A program made the position numbers and the translations under genes. From Sporosarcina sp. FSL K6-3457 (GTDB taxonomy: Bacteria; Bacillota; Bacilli; Bacillales_A; Planococcaceae), in NCBI RefSeq assembly GCF_038007285.1, contig NZ_JBBOWX010000001.1, forward strand, positions 1,195,501 through 1,259,500: DNA of 64,000 nt, given 5' to 3'. Of this stretch, positions 61,444 to 64,000 are shown one piece after another. A model generated the notes under the pieces. The model saw only the letters and a list, made by a program, of their open reading frames with translations, did no database searches and was not told where the DNA came from. Numbering within the stretch: the stretch's first letter is position 1; each line of letters begins with the position of its first letter.

Positions 61444-61614
61444 CTCCCACCTCCACAGGTGGCGAGATGAATGCGGTTTTGTTTACTGTTCAGTGGGTGT
61501 TCAAACTCCTGCTGAACAAAGATAAAGCCTCCGGCGGATGTCACGGATTTTGAAAGGAGTCAATTGCGCAAGCGCAATTCAAAATCCAGACACAATTACG
61601 CCGAGGCGTAATTG
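61444..61614. repeat. Multi-hairpin element, possible transposon end or MITE
   Basis: Four stems lie in 171 bp: CTC-CCACCT/AGGTGG-GAG (61444-61466), TGTTCAG/CTGAACA (61487-61518), GGATTTTGAA/TTCAAAATCC enclosing the palindrome AATTGCGCAAGCGCAATT (61545-61587), and CAATTACGCC/GGCGTAATTG (61593-61614). It has no open frame. The first hairpin with its flanks recalls the subterminal palindromes at IS200/IS605 ends, so a non-autonomous relic is possible. It lies upstream of the SLH gene and could also be transcribed from its region. Confidence 0.55.
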
Positions 61615-61775
61615 ATCTTCTTATCCTTGAAGTTTCACTATTTGCCCTATAACCATCCTTAGTTCTTGTATCGACTCCATTTTAACAGACTTGCTGATTT
61701 TTTATATGCATTTTTCAATAGAATATGAAAAGACTATCGAGAAGACCAGTAAAAACCGCTTTTCTCGATAGTCCC

Positions 61776-62678
61776 TTATTTCGATTCATCATACCAAGGA
61801 TTTAAGTGAATCAATACTTCATCGACATCTTCATGATGTGCCATAATCGTATCTCGAATTGTCCGAGACACATCATGTCCTTGCTGGATGGTTAATTCAG
61901 CGGGGATACCTATACGCAAATCGACGAGAATATAGTGTCCGTGTTCACGAGCACGTAGTCTATCAATCCGTTTGACTTCGGGAATGGTATGGATTAATGC
62001 AGCCAACTCATCCAATCTTTGTTGGCTAATATTTTTCTCCATTAGAATGTCCATGGCTTCCTTACCCATTTCATGGGCAAGTTTGATAACTAATACTGAC
62101 ACGATGATACCAGCAACTGGATCGCCGTACGAGAGGTAGTGAAGATCATATATATCCCCAATGAGGGCAAGCCCGATGCCTAAAACGGCTGCGAGGGAAG
62201 CATAGACATCGGCGAGATGGTCGTATGCCGTCGCGATGAGTCCTTTACTATTCGCTAATTTACCAAGGCGAATGGTATAGACATACAAGGCCTGTTTCCA
62301 GACAAGTGAGATGAAAGCAGTGAGTAATGCTAGGAAGCTTGCTTTCGCTGGTTCCTCAAACAATGCTGAAACTGCTTCATATGCAATGTAAATAGCGGCT
62401 AATCCTAAAATAATGGCTACAATGGCGGAACCAATGACTTCCGCTTTTCCATGACCATAAGGATGGTCTTCATCAGCGGGGCGCTTGGAAATACGCATTG
62501 AGGTTAGGGCGGCTCCACTGGCAATGACGTCACCGGCATTGTGAAAACCATCTGCAAGTAGAACTGGACTATGAAAGAGAGCTCCGACGATCAATTTAAG
62601 AATGGTTAAAAGGATATTACTTATTAAACTGATCCAAACCGCGATAATGGAAGCATTTGTGTAATCCTCTTTTTTCAT
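61776..62678 (-). CDS. Cation diffusion facilitator (CDF) metal exporter
   Basis: The 300-residue transporter has six membrane helices with the metal sites DGFHNAGD in helix 2 and a second acid pair in helix 5 (LADVYASLAAVLG), the conserved DHPYGHGKAE loop, and a C-terminal cytoplasmic metal-sensing domain (YILVDLRIGIPAELTIQQGH, HHEDVDEVLIHL). CDF proteins export Zn, Mn or Fe; specificity is not clear, the HD-type site leaning to Zn. ATG 62678 has GGAGGG eight bases upstream. A small palindrome lies 23 bases before the start. Confidence 0.92.
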   Translation of the reverse strand: MKKEDYTNASIIAVWISLISNILLTILKLIVGALFHSPVLLADGFHNAGDVIASGAALTSMRISKRPADEDHPYGHGKAEVIGSAIVAIILGLAAIYIAYEAVSALFEEPAKASFLALLTAFISLVWKQALYVYTIRLGKLANSKGLIATAYDHLADVYASLAAVLGIGLALIGDIYDLHYLSYGDPVAGIIVSVLVIKLAHEMGKEAMDILMEKNISQQRLDELAALIHTIPEVKRIDRLRAREHGHYILVDLRIGIPAELTIQQGHDVSRTIRDTIMAHHEDVDEVLIHLNPWYDESK

Positions 62679-62700
62679 ATCAAACACCCTCCTTTAATAT

Positions 62701-62716
62701 GTTTCCCAGGGGAAAC
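62701..62716. promoter_or_regulatory. Palindrome upstream of the CDF gene
   Basis: GTTTCCC-AG-GGGAAAC is a perfect 7-2-7 dyad 23 bases upstream of the CDF start codon. It could be an operator or an mRNA hairpin. It abuts a terminator on the other side. Confidence 0.35.
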
Positions 62717-62750
62717 AAAAACCTTTGACAGAATCCTGTCAAAGGTTTTG
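62717..62750 (-). terminator. Terminator of the YndJ-like gene
   Basis: AAAACCTTTGACAG pairs exactly with CTGTCAAAGGTTTT around AATC; on the minus strand TTTTTG follows. Confidence 0.88.
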
Positions 62751-62851
62751 GCCGTTCAAAATTATATGTTAGATTTCCAGCAATCATATCCATCACTCGC
62801 TCAATTAAGACGTTTCCTAAGTATAACACTGCTATTTGGCAACAGCAAGTA

Positions 62852-64000
62852 TCAGGCAGGCCTCTCTTTGTGATGAATCAAATACTCAATTGTTAGAAAG
62901 GGTAGTGAAAACAACCACATGCTATGACGTGCAAGCAATGTTCCATCAGCCATTTCACGGACCATGAAATTTTCTTCTATCGGTAATTTAAATAAGTGAT
63001 TCGCTTTCCATGATAAATAGATGCCTGCGTCTGAATTGGGTGAGCTGATTTTCTTACTCGTTAACTGTAATTCATTTCCGACTTGATGTAATTCCAAAAT
63101 GCCGGTCATTGTTGAAAAGGGAAGTGGTAGGGCAATATTCATGTAGGTCCGACCGGCATGCGTATGTTCTGCGTATAATGCGACAAATGCAGTGTTTTTA
63201 TCGATTTTACGTACCCAAGCTCTAACATTTTTCCTTCCGTCGACGCCATCTCGAAGTGCGAGCACATCTCCAGTCATTTCAACTTGTCGATTGTGAACAG
63301 GCAAATTGATCTGCTGTGTTTGACGACTTATCAATGCGTAAAGAAAGGCAACTGGTTTAAACCAAGTACGCCATTTCACAGTTGTGAATAACCGATAATC
63401 AGTCGTGTTTTCATAGAAATGAATAATGCCGGGCGATATGGTCACACACTGATAGACATCCATGTCGTCAACAAGTCCCGAGTGATTTGTATCGACTTTA
63501 TTATCCAAAATTTGTTCTCCAATCATCCATTTCCCGCGAATATGACTAACGGGAAAAGTAGGGCCGTCAAAAGATGTGGTAGGAGTGGACAACGACCAGC
63601 CGACAATTCCACATAGTGCAAATACTAGACAGTTCAATACGCCATGAAAACGAAGCATGAAATCAATATCGACAGCAGTTAAACCGAAGCCATTCCCAAG
63701 CGCATATAGTAGTGAGAAAATGATTGTCACGCCAAGTGCACCAAAGGACATTCGGACCATCCATTTTTGCAAGGTATTGGTGAAAGGAGTTTTCCAAGCT
63801 ATAAAAATTAACCCACCGAGACCTATTATGTATAAAATAACGGACAGCAGTTCAATCCATCGAGAAAACGTAATTCCAATCGCCACAATCATTGGTGACG
63901 CAAGAATGATGGAACAGACAGCCCCATATAATCGAGGTTTATAGAGCCTGCCTGCAAATCCCATGAAAATCGGTAACAAAAATGCTGAGTAATGAAAATG
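62852..64000 (-). CDS. YndJ-like membrane protein (5' end outside window)
   Basis: The frame is open to the window edge and begins inside a membrane region (HFHYSAFLLPIFMGFAGRLY), so the N-terminus is missing; a TTG near 63979 is not the true start. The visible part has five or six hydrophobic segments, then a soluble C-terminal domain with GKWMIGEQILDNKVDTNHSG and HAGRTYMNIALPLPFSTMTG. The order and motifs fit the YndJ family of Bacillus (about 540 residues), whose function is unknown. Confidence 0.75.
   Translation of the reverse strand, partial: HFHYSAFLLPIFMGFAGRLYKPRLYGAVCSIILASPMIVAIGITFSRWIELLSVILYIIGLGGLIFIAWKTPFTNTLQKWMVRMSFGALGVTIIFSLLYALGNGFGLTAVDIDFMLRFHGVLNCLVFALCGIVGWSLSTPTTSFDGPTFPVSHIRGKWMIGEQILDNKVDTNHSGLVDDMDVYQCVTISPGIIHFYENTTDYRLFTTVKWRTWFKPVAFLYALISRQTQQINLPVHNRQVEMTGDVLALRDGVDGRKNVRAWVRKIDKNTAFVALYAEHTHAGRTYMNIALPLPFSTMTGILELHQVGNELQLTSKKISSPNSDAGIYLSWKANHLFKLPIEENFMVREMADGTLLARHSMWLFSLPFLTIEYLIHHKERPA

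Overview
The window comes from a low-to-moderate GC, Gram-positive, endospore-forming member of the Bacillales. The support is: Shine-Dalgarno sites of the AGGAGG type, two T-box leaders, a ComQXPA quorum-sensing locus, a CcpA-type cre site, a ytr-like GntR/ABC operon, BpsAB-like type III polyketide genes, a YtaF-family sporulation protein, an SLH-domain surface protein and a LytR-CpsA-Psr protein. The mix suggests a Planococcaceae/Sporosarcina-like or Lysinibacillus-like organism. That placement is inference; no rRNA or tRNA gene is present to test it.

Region 1 (1-14,640) is accessory and full of relics. It opens with comP (cut by the window edge), comX and comQ on the minus strand and a divergent comA-like regulator. 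Just 3' of comA lie two palindromes matching the ComA-box form TTGCGG-N4-CCGCAA plus phased half-sites, and beyond them a secreted 259-residue protein gene coupled to a small membrane-protein gene. The 3' part of comA with the same box array is then repeated 2.1 kb downstream with a nonsense mutation, so a quorum-controlled effector cassette seems to have been duplicated and partly decayed. After that come small membrane proteins, a lipoprotein, a CXXC-20-CXXC protein, an IS630 element with a -1 frameshift site, a second large secreted protein, relics of other transposases, fragments of a carbonic anhydrase-like gene, and an ORF made by fusing a transposase relic to a truncated gene. An orphan VbhA-like antitoxin gene closes the block.

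Region 2 (15,000-31,300) is mostly core: gamma-carbonic anhydrase-like protein, a YtpA-like hydrolase lacking its nucleophile, a histidine phosphatase, two tandem chemoreceptors (the second frameshifted), signal peptidase I, a P-loop kinase, a GNAT acetyltransferase, a UvrD-like helicase coupled to a CrcB fluoride-channel pair, a thermonuclease, a metallophosphoesterase and the ytr-like operon with a perfect palindromic operator. Two intergenic gaps carry arrays with an exact 21-bp period whose function I cannot name.

Region 3 (31,300-46,000) holds an NhaC-family transporter behind a roughly 400-nt leader (a T-box preceded by another foldable RNA), BpsAB-like genes, gapN with cre and promoter, a DUF188 protein, an M28 peptidase, DinB, leuA with a Leu T-box, a PadR/HAAS-DUF4097 pair, a DUF1456 protein, PlsC and an AlkD-like protein. 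Region 4 (46,000-64,000) holds an SBBP-repeat surface protein broken at a homopolymer, a membrane-anchored MutS-like ATPase in an operon with a possible NlpC/P60-fold protein, leucyl aminopeptidase, a diguanylate cyclase, a lipoprotein, a TRM11-like methyltransferase, YtaF, an HTH-DUF1232 fusion, an LCP protein, an SLH protein, a multi-hairpin element, a CDF transporter and a YndJ-like protein cut by the window end.
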